Notes: generated from the letters alone by a model not told the origin. Counted from the first letter of the stretch, positions 48,825 to 59,431 are shown. The stretch: 64,000 nt of DNA from Alphaproteobacteria bacterium (GCA_018823835.1 JAHJHT010000002.1:62001-126000); one strand, 5' to 3'. Numbers and translations: made by a program.

Positions 48825-49131
48825 TGGTTACTCCCTGATATTTTTCCAAGCCCCTCAATCAGGCCGGAGAAGCCGGCATATAATCATCCTTTCTCACGGT
48901 TTGGAACTCCCCCCTCTCTGCCGTACGGGAAGCCAGTATTTTGGCGTCGATAACCGCATTTGCGGGCTACAGGAGACTTGCGCATGGCTTGCTTGTGGCG
49001 GGCGCCTCGCAATAGATTGCGCAGGCCTGTCGCAGGTCCGGGGGGAGTGGATCCGCAGCCCCTGGCTGTCGATGCCCGGAGCGGACAGGGTCAAAACAAG
49101 GCGGCAACCGCAGCCGCCATGGGAGGAAGAA

Positions 49132-51129
49132 TTGGCAAAAGCGACCAGCAAGACACCCGCCCGGGCTGCCGGCAAGTCTAGCACCAAGGGCAGGAAGCCG
49201 GCCGCGGCGATAAAGGCCGAGGCGGCGAAGCCCGCCGCAACGGGCGCGGGCGCGGCCAAGGCGAGAAAGCCGGCAGCGGCAAAACCGGCCGCGCAGAACG
49301 CAGGCCCAGCCAAGACCAGGAAGCCGGTCGGGGCCAAGCCAGTGACGGCGCCAAAGGCACCCGCCAAGGCAGCCAAGACCACCAAGACAACCGCAGCAAG
49401 GAAGCCTGCCGCAACGAAAGCGGCAACCGCGGCACGCGGCCGTGCTGCCAGCAAGACGACTTCGCGAGACAAGCCCTGGCTGAAGAGCTACCCCGAGAGG
49501 GTGGCTGCCGAGATGCCGCCTCTTGCCGCCGCCTCGATCGGCGACCTGCTGGTCGGCGCGTGCAAGCAGTTTGCCGGGCGCCCGGCCTTCACCTGCATGG
49601 GCAAGTCGATCAGTTTCGGCGAGCTGGAACGGCAATCCTCGGCGATCGGAAGCTGGCTGCAGGGACGCGGCCTCGCCAAGGGGGCGCGCGTGGCGATCAT
49701 GATGCCGAACGTGCTGCAGTATCCGGTGGCAATGATGGGCGTGCTGCGGGCCGGCTACACGGTGGTCAACGTCAATCCGCTCTACACGCCGCGCGAACTC
49801 GAGCACCAGCTCAAGGATTCGGGCGCCGAAGCGATCATCGTGCTCGAGAATTTCGCCAAGACCCTGCAGACGGTCGTCTCTCGGACCCAGGTGAAGCATG
49901 TCGTAGTTGCCACCATGGGCGACATGCTGGGCATTAAGGGGCTCCTGGTGAACTTCGTGGTGCGGCGGGTGAAGAAGCTGGTTCCCGCCTGGGCCCTGCC
50001 TGGCCACGTCAGTTTCAATTCAGCGCTGAGCGAGGGGGCAGAGCGCCCGTTCAAGCCCGCCAAGGTCGGGCCCGACGACGTCGCCTTCCTGCAGTATACG
50101 GGCGGGACGACCGGTGTGGCCAAGGGCGCCACGCTGTCGCACCGCAACGTGCTGGCTAATGTCAGCCAGCTCGCCATGTGGGTGGAGGAGGCCTACCGGG
50201 TAAAACCAAAGCCCGCCGATCTCGTCTACATCTGCGCGCTGCCACTCTACCACATCTTCGCGCTGACGGTGAACGCGATGATGGGGATGCAGCAGGGCGC
50301 GCAGAACGTGCTGATCCCCAATCCGCGCGACATTCCGGGCTTCGTCAAGGAGCTGCAGAAGTACAAGTTCCACATCTTTCCGGGCCTCAACACGCTGTTC
50401 AACGCACTTTTGAACAACGAGCAGTTCCGGGCACTGGACTTCAAGCCGTTGATCCTGACGCTGGGCGGCGGCATGGCGGTGCAGAAGGCCGTGGCGGAGC
50501 GCTGGAAGGCGCTGACCGGCAACATCATCACGGAAGGCTACGGCCTGTCGGAGACGTCGCCCGTTGCGACGGCGAACTACGTGACGGGCGCCGACTTCAG
50601 CGGCACGATCGGCCTGCCGCTGCCGTCGACGGAACTGTCGATCCGCGACGACGACGGCAAGGAAATGCCGCTCGGCGAGGTCGGCGAGATCTGCATCAAG
50701 GGTCCGCAGGTGATGGTGGGCTACTGGAACCGGCCGGACGAGACGGCAAAGGTCATGACGCCGGACGGCTTCTTCAAATCGGGCGACATGGGCATCATGG
50801 ACGAACGCGGCTTCACCAAGATCGTCGACCGCAAGAAGGACATGATCCTCGTCTCCGGCTTCAACGTCTACCCGAACGAACTGGAAGACGTGGTGGCGAT
50901 GCACCCCGGCGTGCTGGAGGTGGCAGCGATCGGCGTGCCTGACGAGCATTCGGGCGAAGCGCCGAAACTCTTCATCGTCAAGAAGGACCCGGACCTGACC
51001 GTCGAGGCGCTGAACGCCTTCTGCAAGGAAAACCTGACCGGCTACAAGCGGCCGAAATACATCGAGTTCAGGACCGAGCTGCCGAAGACCAATGTCGGCA
51101 AGATACTGCGGCGGGAACTGCGGGGATAA
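49132..51129 (+). CDS. fadD: Long-chain fatty-acid--CoA ligase with Lys/Ala/Pro-rich N-terminal extension
   Basis: TTG start after GGAGGAAGAA; AMP-binding YTGGTTGVAKGATLSHRN, EGYGLSETSPVA, KSGDMGIMDERGFTKIVDRKKDMI. Confidence 0.9.
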   Translation: MAKATSKTPARAAGKSSTKGRKPAAAIKAEAAKPAATGAGAAKARKPAAAKPAAQNAGPAKTRKPVGAKPVTAPKAPAKAAKTTKTTAARKPAATKAATAARGRAASKTTSRDKPWLKSYPERVAAEMPPLAAASIGDLLVGACKQFAGRPAFTCMGKSISFGELERQSSAIGSWLQGRGLAKGARVAIMMPNVLQYPVAMMGVLRAGYTVVNVNPLYTPRELEHQLKDSGAEAIIVLENFAKTLQTVVSRTQVKHVVVATMGDMLGIKGLLVNFVVRRVKKLVPAWALPGHVSFNSALSEGAERPFKPAKVGPDDVAFLQYTGGTTGVAKGATLSHRNVLANVSQLAMWVEEAYRVKPKPADLVYICALPLYHIFALTVNAMMGMQQGAQNVLIPNPRDIPGFVKELQKYKFHIFPGLNTLFNALLNNEQFRALDFKPLILTLGGGMAVQKAVAERWKALTGNIITEGYGLSETSPVATANYVTGADFSGTIGLPLPSTELSIRDDDGKEMPLGEVGEICIKGPQVMVGYWNRPDETAKVMTPDGFFKSGDMGIMDERGFTKIVDRKKDMILVSGFNVYPNELEDVVAMHPGVLEVAAIGVPDEHSGEAPKLFIVKKDPDLTVEALNAFCKENLTGYKRPKYIEFRTELPKTNVGKILRRELRG

Positions 51130-51137
51130 GCCAAGCG

Positions 51138-51902
51138 TCAGCCTGCGGTGTAGCCGCCGTCGACCGGGAATATGCCGCCGCTCGTCCAGGCAGCCTCGTC
51201 GCTCGCCAGATAGACGGCGATGCCCGCCAGGTCGTCAGGCCGGCCGATGCGGCCGAGCGGGTAGCTGCGCTCGACATAGGCCTGCAGTTCGGCCTTGGCC
51301 GATTCCGGAAGGTTGTCGACGGACTTGCGGCGCATCGGCGTATCGACGGTTCCGGGCGCGATGGCGTTGACGCGGATGCCGCGCGGTCCGAGTTCGAAGG
51401 CCAGCGACTTGGTCAGCGAGTTCACGGCCCCCTTGGACAGCGAATAGAGACTCGACGGCCGCTTCGGGATCATCTTGCCCGCGAAGTAGGATGACAGGTT
51501 GATCACGGAAGCGCCTGCGGGAGCGAAAGCGGGAAGCAGCCGCTGGGTCAGGAAGAACATCGCCGTGACGTTGAGGGAAAGGGACTGGTGGAACTGTTCC
51601 TGCGTGACCGCGTCGAACGGCACCAAGAAGGCGACGCCGGCATTGTTGACCAGAATGTCGACAGGCCGGCCAGAACCGGCAATGCCCGCGCTTGCCTTGT
51701 CGATGCCCGCCTGCGTCGCGAGATCTGCAGATATCGTCTCGACCGATCCGGCACCAAGCTGCTGGCGCGCCGTCTCCAGCTTCCCGGCATCGCGACCAAT
51801 CAGGCAGACATCGGCCCCCTCGCGAACGTATGCCTCCGCAATCGACAGGCCAATGCCCTGCGAGCCGCCTGTCACGATCGCACGCTTCCCTTGCAGTCTC
51901 AT
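51138..51902 (-). CDS. SDR-family oxidoreductase
   Basis: AIVTGGSQGIGLSIAEAYVREGA; ILVNNAGVAF; SSLYSLSKGAVNSLTKSLAFELGPRGIRVNAIAPGTVDT. Confidence 0.93.
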   Translation of the reverse strand: MRLQGKRAIVTGGSQGIGLSIAEAYVREGADVCLIGRDAGKLETARQQLGAGSVETISADLATQAGIDKASAGIAGSGRPVDILVNNAGVAFLVPFDAVTQEQFHQSLSLNVTAMFFLTQRLLPAFAPAGASVINLSSYFAGKMIPKRPSSLYSLSKGAVNSLTKSLAFELGPRGIRVNAIAPGTVDTPMRRKSVDNLPESAKAELQAYVERSYPLGRIGRPDDLAGIAVYLASDEAAWTSGGIFPVDGGYTAG

Positions 51903-51926
51903 GCCCCCCCCTTGTCGCCGCCTTCG

Positions 51927-52634
51927 TCAGCCCGTGCCGAGATAGTCCGGAAGTTCAGCGATCGATCCCAGGATGACGTCGGCCAGGGGCTGCAGCGTCT
52001 CGCGCGTGCCCGTCCCCGACAGGACACCGATGGCAAGCCCGGTGCCGCCGGCGCGCGCCATTTCGAGGTCGTGGCGGTTGTCGCCGACCATGGCGATCTC
52101 CGACGGTTTCAGGCCGGTCAGGTCGCAGAAGGCGTGGATGGCATCGGGCGCCGGCTTCGGATTGGCCACGGCGTCATAGCCATAGGCGGCATCGAACATC
52201 TGCGCGATGCCGAGTGCCAGCAGCGTCTTTTCGGCGCCGGCGGTGGAATCGTTGGTGGCGACGCCGAGCCGGAAGCCGGAACGGTGAAGCCTGGCGATGG
52301 TCTCGTGAGTACCCGGCAGGGCGACCGACTGGGCAGCACCTTCCTCCGCGGTGACCGCGTCGAAGATGCCGGTCATGCCGTGACGGGCGACCGAGTCGGC
52401 ATCAGGATACCAGAGCGCGACGATGTCCGCATTGGTGCCGGCCGCAAACACCGAATCGGCGCGAAAACAGTGGCGCTCGAAATCATAGCCGGCGGCGGTC
52501 ATAAGGTCGTCGGCGCGCGCACGGTCGCCGTCGGCCGCGCGCAACGCCATCAGGTCGCCAATGGCGAACCAGGTCTTCTGGAAGTCGACCAGCGTCCCGT
52601 CCTTGTCGAACAGGATTCCCTTGATGTCAGGCAA
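51927..52634 (-). CDS. HAD-family hydrolase (phosphatase)
   Basis: KGILFDKDGTLVDF; LGVATNDSTAGA; EIAMVGDNRHDLEMARAGG. Confidence 0.92.
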   Translation of the reverse strand: MPDIKGILFDKDGTLVDFQKTWFAIGDLMALRAADGDRARADDLMTAAGYDFERHCFRADSVFAAGTNADIVALWYPDADSVARHGMTGIFDAVTAEEGAAQSVALPGTHETIARLHRSGFRLGVATNDSTAGAEKTLLALGIAQMFDAAYGYDAVANPKPAPDAIHAFCDLTGLKPSEIAMVGDNRHDLEMARAGGTGLAIGVLSGTGTRETLQPLADVILGSIAELPDYLGTG

Positions 52635-52639
52635 ATCGG

Positions 52640-54280
52640 CTACTCCCCGCGCAGCCCATGGATATGGCGCACGAGGCCGGCTGTCGAGGCGTCACTCGCG
52701 GCTGCATCCTCCTTGCCCTCGACGACGGGCAACAGGCCGGTCGCAAGCTCCTTGCCGAGCTCCACGCCCCACTGGTCGAAGGAGTTGATGCCGAACAGCA
52801 CGCCCTCGACGAAGACGCGATGCTCGTAGAGCGCGATCAGCCTGCCGAACGTATAGGGATCGAGCGTCCTGTAGATGAGGGTGACGGACGGGCGGTTGCC
52901 GGTGAAGACGCGGTGCGGCGCGATCTTCTCGACCTCGGTTGCGGCGATGCCCTTTGCGAGCATCTGGGCGCGCGCCTCCTCGAGCGTGCGGCCCTTCATC
53001 AGCGCGGCGGACTGGGCAAGCACGTTGGCAAGCAGCAGGTCGTGATGATGGCGCAGCTCCGGCTCGTGGCCGACGGCGGCGGCGAGAAACTCGACCGGGA
53101 TGATGTCGGTTCCCTGGTGGAGGAGCTGGAAAAAGGCGTGCTGGCCATTGGTGCCGGGCTCGCCCCAGACAAGCGGGCCGGTCGGGGTAGCCGCGGCAGC
53201 ACCGTCGAGCGTGACGCGCTTGCCGTTCGATTCCATGTCGAGTTGCTGGAGATAGGCGGGGAAACGCGAAAGGCGCTGATCGTAAGGGATGACCGCGCGC
53301 GCCGGATAGCCGCAGACGACCCGGTGCCAGTAGCCGACCAGACCGAGCAACACGGGGATGTTGCCGTCCAGCGGCGCGCTGCGGAAATGCTCGTCCATGG
53401 CATGCGCGCCGGTGAGGAAGGCACGGAAGTTCTCCGCGCCGACAGCGATCATGATCGGCAGGCCGATGGCGCCCCACAGCGAATAGCGGCCGCCGACCCA
53501 GTCCCAGAAACCGAAGACGCGGTCCGGCGCGATGCCGAATTTCGAGACCTTGTCGAGCGCGGTGGAGACTGCGGCGAAGTGCTTTGCCGTGGCGGCCTTG
53601 CCGAGCGCGGCCTCGATCCATTTCTGCGCCGTTTCAGCGTTGGTCATGGTCTCGACGGTGGTGAAGGTCTTGGAGGCAATGATGAAGAGCGTAGTCTCCG
53701 GGTCGAGCCCCTTCAGCGTGTCGTGGATATGCGCGCCGTCAACATTGGAGACGTAGTGGGCGCGCGGGCCGTCGTGCCAGGGGGCCAGCGCCAGCGTCGC
53801 CATGGCCGGGCCGAGATCGGAGCCGCCAATGCCGATGTTGACGATGTCGGTGATCTTCCTGCCGGTCGCGCCGGCCGCCTTGCCGGACCGCACGGCGTCG
53901 GAAAAGACGGCCATGGCGTCGAGCACGGCATGGACATCGGCGATGACGTCCTCACCGTCGAGCAGCAGCTCTGCGCCGCGCGGTGCGCGAAGCGCTGTAT
54001 GGAGAACCGCCCTGCCCTCGGTAATGTTGATCTTTTCACCAGAGAACATGGCGTCGCGGCGCTGCGGCACGCCGGCGGCGAGCGCCAGGTCGGACAGCAG
54101 GCGCATCGTTTCCCCGTCGACGGCGCATTTCGACCAGTCGAACAGCAGGCCGTCATCCTCGGCCGAGAACCGCTCGAACCTCTTTGGATCGGCTGCGAAG
54201 GCTGCGCGCATGTCCTTTGGCGCACGCGCATGGTGATCGCGCAGCGCCGCAAGCTGCGCCGAGGTCGTAGAAACTGTCAC
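52640..54280 (-). CDS. pgi: Glucose-6-phosphate isomerase
   Basis: [58 protein letters not shown]. Confidence 0.95.
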   Translation of the reverse strand: MTVSTTSAQLAALRDHHARAPKDMRAAFAADPKRFERFSAEDDGLLFDWSKCAVDGETMRLLSDLALAAGVPQRRDAMFSGEKINITEGRAVLHTALRAPRGAELLLDGEDVIADVHAVLDAMAVFSDAVRSGKAAGATGRKITDIVNIGIGGSDLGPAMATLALAPWHDGPRAHYVSNVDGAHIHDTLKGLDPETTLFIIASKTFTTVETMTNAETAQKWIEAALGKAATAKHFAAVSTALDKVSKFGIAPDRVFGFWDWVGGRYSLWGAIGLPIMIAVGAENFRAFLTGAHAMDEHFRSAPLDGNIPVLLGLVGYWHRVVCGYPARAVIPYDQRLSRFPAYLQQLDMESNGKRVTLDGAAAATPTGPLVWGEPGTNGQHAFFQLLHQGTDIIPVEFLAAAVGHEPELRHHHDLLLANVLAQSAALMKGRTLEEARAQMLAKGIAATEVEKIAPHRVFTGNRPSVTLIYRTLDPYTFGRLIALYEHRVFVEGVLFGINSFDQWGVELGKELATGLLPVVEGKEDAAASDASTAGLVRHIHGLRGE

Positions 54281-54526
54281 TGACGGACTCCATGATCGAC
54301 GGATTCCGGCGCACCTTAATGGAGATTGACGCCAACGCGAAGATTACATGTCCGGGCCTTGGCGCGAAATTCTGCAGCGCAGTAGGTCACGACCAGCTTG
54401 GACCAGATGCCAAGCATCATTGGTATAGATCATAACAATAAGAAAAATTCATTGGCTTAACGATTTGGACCAGCGCTACAAATCGATGGTCCAGAAATCC
54501 ACACCGGACGACGGGAGGAGCGCATC

Positions 54527-56017
54527 ATGCCACAGCGAAACGACGCCGCCATCTGGTCAGGCCTTTTCCACATCTCTGCGGAATCGGGCCAGACCCTGCA
54601 GGCGCAGATCCGGCAGGCGATCGTCGCCGCGATTCTCGACCGGCAGATAGCCGCCTCGATGCCGCTGCCCTCCTGCCGCATCCTGGCGGAAAAACTCGGC
54701 GTTGCGCGCGGCACGGTGGTGCTGGCGTTCCAGCAATTGGTGGACCAGGGCTTCCTGGTAGCACGCGAACGGCGCGGCCACTTCGTCAATCCGGAAGTGC
54801 TGGCAACGCCGGCCAAGCCGCATCAGAAGGCCGACAACGTCAACGAGATCGACTGGAAGGCGCGCCGCCAGATCGCGGCGAGCGACATGCCGGGACCGTC
54901 CAATCACCAGAACTGGATCAAGTCTTCCTATCCCTTCGTCTACGGCCAGTTCGATCCGGCGCTGTTCCCGACCGCCGAGTGGCGCGAGTGCAACCGCATG
55001 GCGCTGGCGGTGCTGGAAATCCGTAACTGGGCGGCCGACATGGTGGACCGCGACGATCCGCTGCTGATCGAGCAGATCCAGGCGCGCCTGCTGCCGCGGC
55101 GCGGCATCTTCGCCAATCCGGACGAGATCATCGTCACGCTCGGCGCGCAGAACGCGCTCTACATGCTGGCCCACCTGCTGATGACCAAGGGCTCCAAGGT
55201 CGCCATGGAGGACCCCGGCTATCCGGATGCGCGGTCGATCTTCCGGCTTGCTGGCGCCGACATCCACGCCACGCCGGTCGACAGCCAAGGCATTGTTACC
55301 AATGAGATTCCCAACGATGCCGGCTTCGTGTTCGTGACGCCCAGTCACCATTGCCCGACGATGGTGCCGCTGAGCACGGAGCGGCGCGCCGACCTTCTGG
55401 CGCGCGCCAGCCGCAACAACCAGATCATCATCGAGGACGGCTATGACAGCCAGCTGATCGACGAGGCGCCGCAGCAGGCGCTGAAGAGCCTCGATCGCTC
55501 GGGCCGGGTCATCTATGTCGGCTCGATGTCGAAGACGCTGGCACCGGGACTGCGGCTTGGCTACATCGTCGCCGACGCCGGACTGATCGCGGAACTGAGG
55601 GCGCTGCGCCGTTTCATGCTGCGCCATCCGCCGGCAAACAACCAGCGCGCGGTGGCGCTGTTCCTGTCGCTCGGCCACCACGAAGCGCTGGTCAGGCGGC
55701 TTTCCTCGGCCTTCGACGAACGCCGCAAGCGGCTGGTGCAGGCAATCACTGCCTTCCTGCCCGAATGGCGCTCGACGGATTCGGCAGGCGGCGCATCGCT
55801 GTGGCTCGAGGGTCCGCGCGGCATCAACGCCCGCGGTCTGGCCGAGGCGGCGGCGGCGCGCAGCGTCATCATCGAACCGGGCGACCGTTTCTTCGACAGC
55901 GCCAGCCAACCCTCGCGCTTCATGCGGCTCGGCATCTCCTCGATCGCGCTCCAGCACATCGAACCGGGGATTCGCGAACTCGCCACCGCGGCGGGGCGCC
56001 GGCCGGCGGCGGCATAG
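54527..56017 (+). CDS. MocR/PdxR-type regulator (GntR HTH + aminotransferase-like domain)
   Basis: LQAQIRQAIVAAILDRQIAASMPLPSCRILAEKLGVARGTVVLAFQQLVDQGFL; VIYVGSMSKTLAPGLRLGYIVA. Confidence 0.92.
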   Translation: MPQRNDAAIWSGLFHISAESGQTLQAQIRQAIVAAILDRQIAASMPLPSCRILAEKLGVARGTVVLAFQQLVDQGFLVARERRGHFVNPEVLATPAKPHQKADNVNEIDWKARRQIAASDMPGPSNHQNWIKSSYPFVYGQFDPALFPTAEWRECNRMALAVLEIRNWAADMVDRDDPLLIEQIQARLLPRRGIFANPDEIIVTLGAQNALYMLAHLLMTKGSKVAMEDPGYPDARSIFRLAGADIHATPVDSQGIVTNEIPNDAGFVFVTPSHHCPTMVPLSTERRADLLARASRNNQIIIEDGYDSQLIDEAPQQALKSLDRSGRVIYVGSMSKTLAPGLRLGYIVADAGLIAELRALRRFMLRHPPANNQRAVALFLSLGHHEALVRRLSSAFDERRKRLVQAITAFLPEWRSTDSAGGASLWLEGPRGINARGLAEAAAARSVIIEPGDRFFDSASQPSRFMRLGISSIALQHIEPGIRELATAAGRRPAAA

Positions 56018-56169
56018 CCGCCGGCACCACCCGGATTTCTGGCCCACCCCGCGGCAGACCGTGGCCCTATTTGCGGCCAATGGCTCGCGCATAGTCGGCG
56101 CAAGAGCGGGTCGATGCCGGTCCAGCCTGGACCAATCGGAACCAGCCTTCGCCACGGCAGGAGGGTCGC

Positions 56170-57759
56170 ATGACGGTTGTGTTGGAGCAGCAGGACGGCG
56201 CACCCGAAAAGACGACGCGCCGGTCCGGCGGTCGAGAGGCACGGCGCGCGATGCGCGCGGCACCGCTGGCCGACGACATCCGCCCGATCCGCGCCGGTCT
56301 CGAAGGCGGAACCTACAAGGCACTTGCCGATAACGATCTCGAGCGCGTGCACGAAGCGGTGCTGACGCTGCTTGAGACTGTCGGCTTCGCCAATGCCATT
56401 CCAAGCTGCATCGAGGCGCTCACGCGGTCTGGCGCCAGCCATGACGCGGACGGCCGCATCCGGTTTCCGCGTGCCCTCGTGCTTGAAACGATCAAGAACG
56501 CGGCCCGCAATTTCACGCTGCACGGGCAGGACCCGAAGCACGACATGCTGATCCAGGGCAAGCGCGTGCATTACGGCACGGCGGGCGCCGCCGTGCACCT
56601 GGTCGATGTCGAGAACCGCGAATACCGGGAATCGACGCTGCAGGACATCTACGACGCGGCGCGCATCGTCGACGGGCTCGACAACATCCACTTCTTCCAG
56701 CGGCCGATGGTGCCGCGCGATATCCCCGATCCCGCCGAGATGGACTTCAACACGCTCTATGCCTGCGTCATGGGCACGTCGAAGCATGTCGGCACCAGCT
56801 TCACCGTGCGCGAGAACGTCGCCCCGGCGCTGGAACTGCTCTATGCGATTGCCGGCGGCGAAGAGAATTTCCGCGCCCGGCCCTTCGTGTCGAATTCGAA
56901 CTGCTTCGTCGTGCCGCCGATGAAGTTCGCCGAGGACGCCTGCGGCGTGCTCGAGGCCTGCGTCGAGGGCGGCATTCCAATCCTGCTCCTGTCGGCCGGC
57001 CAGGCCGGCGCCACGGCGCCGGCGGCGATTGCGGGCGCGGTGGTGCAGGCGGTGGCCGAAGTGCTCGCCGGCCTTGTCTACGTCAATGCCATCGCGCCGG
57101 GGCACCCCTGCATCTTCGGCACCTGGCCCTTCGTTTCTGACCTGCGCACCGGCGCGATGTCGGGCGGTTCGGCCGAGCAGGCGCTGCTGACCGCGGCATG
57201 TGCCCAAATGGCGCAGTTCTACGACCTGCCGGGCGGCTCCGCCGCCGGCATGGCCGATTCCAAGCTGCCCGACATCCAGTCCGGCTACGAAAAGGGCATC
57301 ACCAATGTGATGGCCGGACTTTCGGGGCTCAACCTCGTCTATGAATCGGCTGGCATGCACGCCTCGCTGCTCGGCTTTTGCCTGGAAAGCCTCATCATCG
57401 ACAATGACATGCTTGGCCATTGCCAGCGTTGCGTGCGCGGCATTGAGGTGACGGACGCGGCGCTGTCGATCGACACGATCGCCGAAGTCTGCATGCAAGG
57501 GCCCGGCCACTATCTCGGCAACGAGCAGACGCTGAGGCTGATGCAGACCGAGTATTTCTACCCGGCGATCGGCGACCGCTTCTCGCCCAAGGAATGGAAC
57601 GAGAAGGGCAAGCCCGACATATTGAGCCGCGCCATCGCCGAGAAGAAGCGCATTCTCGCCGAACGGTTTCCCAGCCATGTGCCGAAGGCGATGGACGACA
57701 GGCTGCGGCTGCGCTTCGGCGACCTGATCAAGCTGCCGCGCGGCGGCATGGGCCACTGA
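56170..57759 (+). CDS. Trimethylamine methyltransferase (MttB)-family protein, non-pyrrolysine form
   Basis: HYGTAGAAVHLVDVENREYRESTLQDIYDAARIVDGLDNIHFFQRPMVPRDI ... GLSGLNLVYESAGMHASLLGFCLESLIIDNDMLG. Confidence 0.88.
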   Translation: MTVVLEQQDGAPEKTTRRSGGREARRAMRAAPLADDIRPIRAGLEGGTYKALADNDLERVHEAVLTLLETVGFANAIPSCIEALTRSGASHDADGRIRFPRALVLETIKNAARNFTLHGQDPKHDMLIQGKRVHYGTAGAAVHLVDVENREYRESTLQDIYDAARIVDGLDNIHFFQRPMVPRDIPDPAEMDFNTLYACVMGTSKHVGTSFTVRENVAPALELLYAIAGGEENFRARPFVSNSNCFVVPPMKFAEDACGVLEACVEGGIPILLLSAGQAGATAPAAIAGAVVQAVAEVLAGLVYVNAIAPGHPCIFGTWPFVSDLRTGAMSGGSAEQALLTAACAQMAQFYDLPGGSAAGMADSKLPDIQSGYEKGITNVMAGLSGLNLVYESAGMHASLLGFCLESLIIDNDMLGHCQRCVRGIEVTDAALSIDTIAEVCMQGPGHYLGNEQTLRLMQTEYFYPAIGDRFSPKEWNEKGKPDILSRAIAEKKRILAERFPSHVPKAMDDRLRLRFGDLIKLPRGGMGH

Positions 57760-57777
57760 CCCGCGACTTGCATCAAA

Positions 57778-58695
57778 CTACATGCCTGCCCGGGCGAGGT
57801 CTGCCCGCAGACGGGGTGCGGCGAAATCGAGAAAGGCCCTGAGCTTGATCGGCAAGGGCCCCTGCCCTGCATGGACAAGGCTGACCTGCCAGGGCTCGGG
57901 CTCGAAGTCCGCCAGCACGATCTCCAACTGTCCGGCCCGCGTGGCTGCCGCCACCTGGTAGGAAAGCACGCGCGTCACGCCGAGGCCGGCAGCAGCCGCA
58001 TCAATCGCCGCTTCCGCCGTGTTGACCACGAGCCGGGAGTGAACCGCCACCGTCTCTTGCGCCCTGCCCGAGCCGAACGTCCAGTTCGCCGGCGAGGACA
58101 GTCCGTCGAAGGTGACGCAGGCGTGGGATGACAAGGCTTGAGGCGTCCCGGGAACGCCGTGTTCCTCGAAATAGGCGGGACTGCCGCAGACGACGCGGCG
58201 GATATCGCCAAGCCTTATCGCCACAAAGCTGCTGTCCAGCAGGGCACCGATCCGCAAGGCGACATCGACATGGTCGTCAACGAGGTGCACCACCCGATCC
58301 GCCAGCACCAGCCTGATGTCGATCTCGGGATAGGTCGACAGGAATTCGTTCACCAGCGGCAGGACGTGAAGGCGGCCGAAGACGACGGGCGCGGTAACGA
58401 CAAGGTCTCCCCGGGGCGCGCTGTATTCGCCTGACGCGGCGCGCTCGGCCTCCTCGACATCGGCCAGTATTCTCTTGCAGGCGGCAACGTAGGACTGTCC
58501 CGCCTCGGTCAGCAGGATCTTGCGGCTCGAGCGGATGAACAGGCGTGTCCCTAGCAGCGCCTCCAGGTCGGAGATCTTTCGGCTCACCGTCGACAGCGGC
58601 GCGCCGACCTGTCGTGAGGCAGCGGACAGGCTGCCGGCATCGGCGACGGCCAGCAGCACCGACATTGCATCCAGGCGATCCATATAAACTCCCAT
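57778..58695 (-). CDS. LysR-family transcriptional regulator
   Basis: MDRLDAMSVLLAVADAGSLSAASRQVGAPLSTVSRKISDLEALLGTRLFIRSSRKILLTEAG. Confidence 0.93.
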   Translation of the reverse strand: MGVYMDRLDAMSVLLAVADAGSLSAASRQVGAPLSTVSRKISDLEALLGTRLFIRSSRKILLTEAGQSYVAACKRILADVEEAERAASGEYSAPRGDLVVTAPVVFGRLHVLPLVNEFLSTYPEIDIRLVLADRVVHLVDDHVDVALRIGALLDSSFVAIRLGDIRRVVCGSPAYFEEHGVPGTPQALSSHACVTFDGLSSPANWTFGSGRAQETVAVHSRLVVNTAEAAIDAAAAGLGVTRVLSYQVAAATRAGQLEIVLADFEPEPWQVSLVHAGQGPLPIKLRAFLDFAAPRLRADLARAGM

Positions 58696-58798
58696 TTTTC
58701 GGAAGAGAACTTGCCAATATTGAGGGATGGTTGATGATTTTGGAAGGGATTAGTTGATGCGGGTGGCCCCGAGGCCGATGACAACCAAGGAGAACAGC

Positions 58799-59350
58799 AT
58801 GTCCCGTCTTCCAATCCCCGCGACGATCGCCGACGCACCGGAGCCCTCACGTCCGCTGCTCGAGTCGGTGAAAAAGCAGTTCGGCACCGTGCCCAACCTG
58901 TTCCGGCTTGCTTCGACAAGCCCAGCGGCACTCGAGGGATATCTGGGCGTTGCAGGCGCGCTGTCGAAGGGAAGCCTGCCTGCCGCGACCCGGGAGCGGA
59001 TTGCCCTTGCCGTGGCCGAGATCAACGGCTGCGACTACTGCCTGTCGGCGCACAGCTATATCGGCAAGAATCTCGCTAAGCTTGACGACGCCGAGATAGC
59101 CGCCAATCGGTCCGGCCGCTCGAACGATCCGAAGGCGGATGCGGCGGTCCGCTTTGCAGCGAAGGTTACGTCGCAGCGCGGGCGCGTCAGCGAGGACGAT
59201 CTGCGCGCTGTGCGGCTTGCCGGTTATGACGATGCCCAGATCGTCGAGATCGTTCAGCATGTCGCCCTCAACGTGTGGACGAACTACCTCAACATCGTCG
59301 CCGAAACCGACATCGATTTTCCTGTCGTCAACGCCCGAGCTGCTGCTTGA
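58799..59350 (+). CDS. Carboxymuconolactone decarboxylase / alkylhydroperoxidase (AhpD-like) family
   Basis: EINGCDYCLSAHSYIGKNLAKL (CxxC-x3-H-like active site). Confidence 0.88.
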   Translation: MSRLPIPATIADAPEPSRPLLESVKKQFGTVPNLFRLASTSPAALEGYLGVAGALSKGSLPAATRERIALAVAEINGCDYCLSAHSYIGKNLAKLDDAEIAANRSGRSNDPKADAAVRFAAKVTSQRGRVSEDDLRAVRLAGYDDAQIVEIVQHVALNVWTNYLNIVAETDIDFPVVNARAAA

Positions 59351-59431
59351 GGCCGGGGCGCTGAACCAATCTCGTCGGCGGCGGTGCCGTTCACGCGGTG
59401 ACGCCGCCCGAGCAACCTGTCGGAGCAACCC

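Noticed and set aside
49160-49450. Short tandem repeats in DNA (gccaaggc/aagccggc-like)
   Set aside because: Explained as codon-level repetition in the Lys/Ala/Pro-rich tail, not an independent DNA repeat or CRISPR.
56170-57759. Pyrrolysine-containing MttB
   Set aside because: The reading frame is continuous with no in-frame TAG, so a Pyl residue is not supported.
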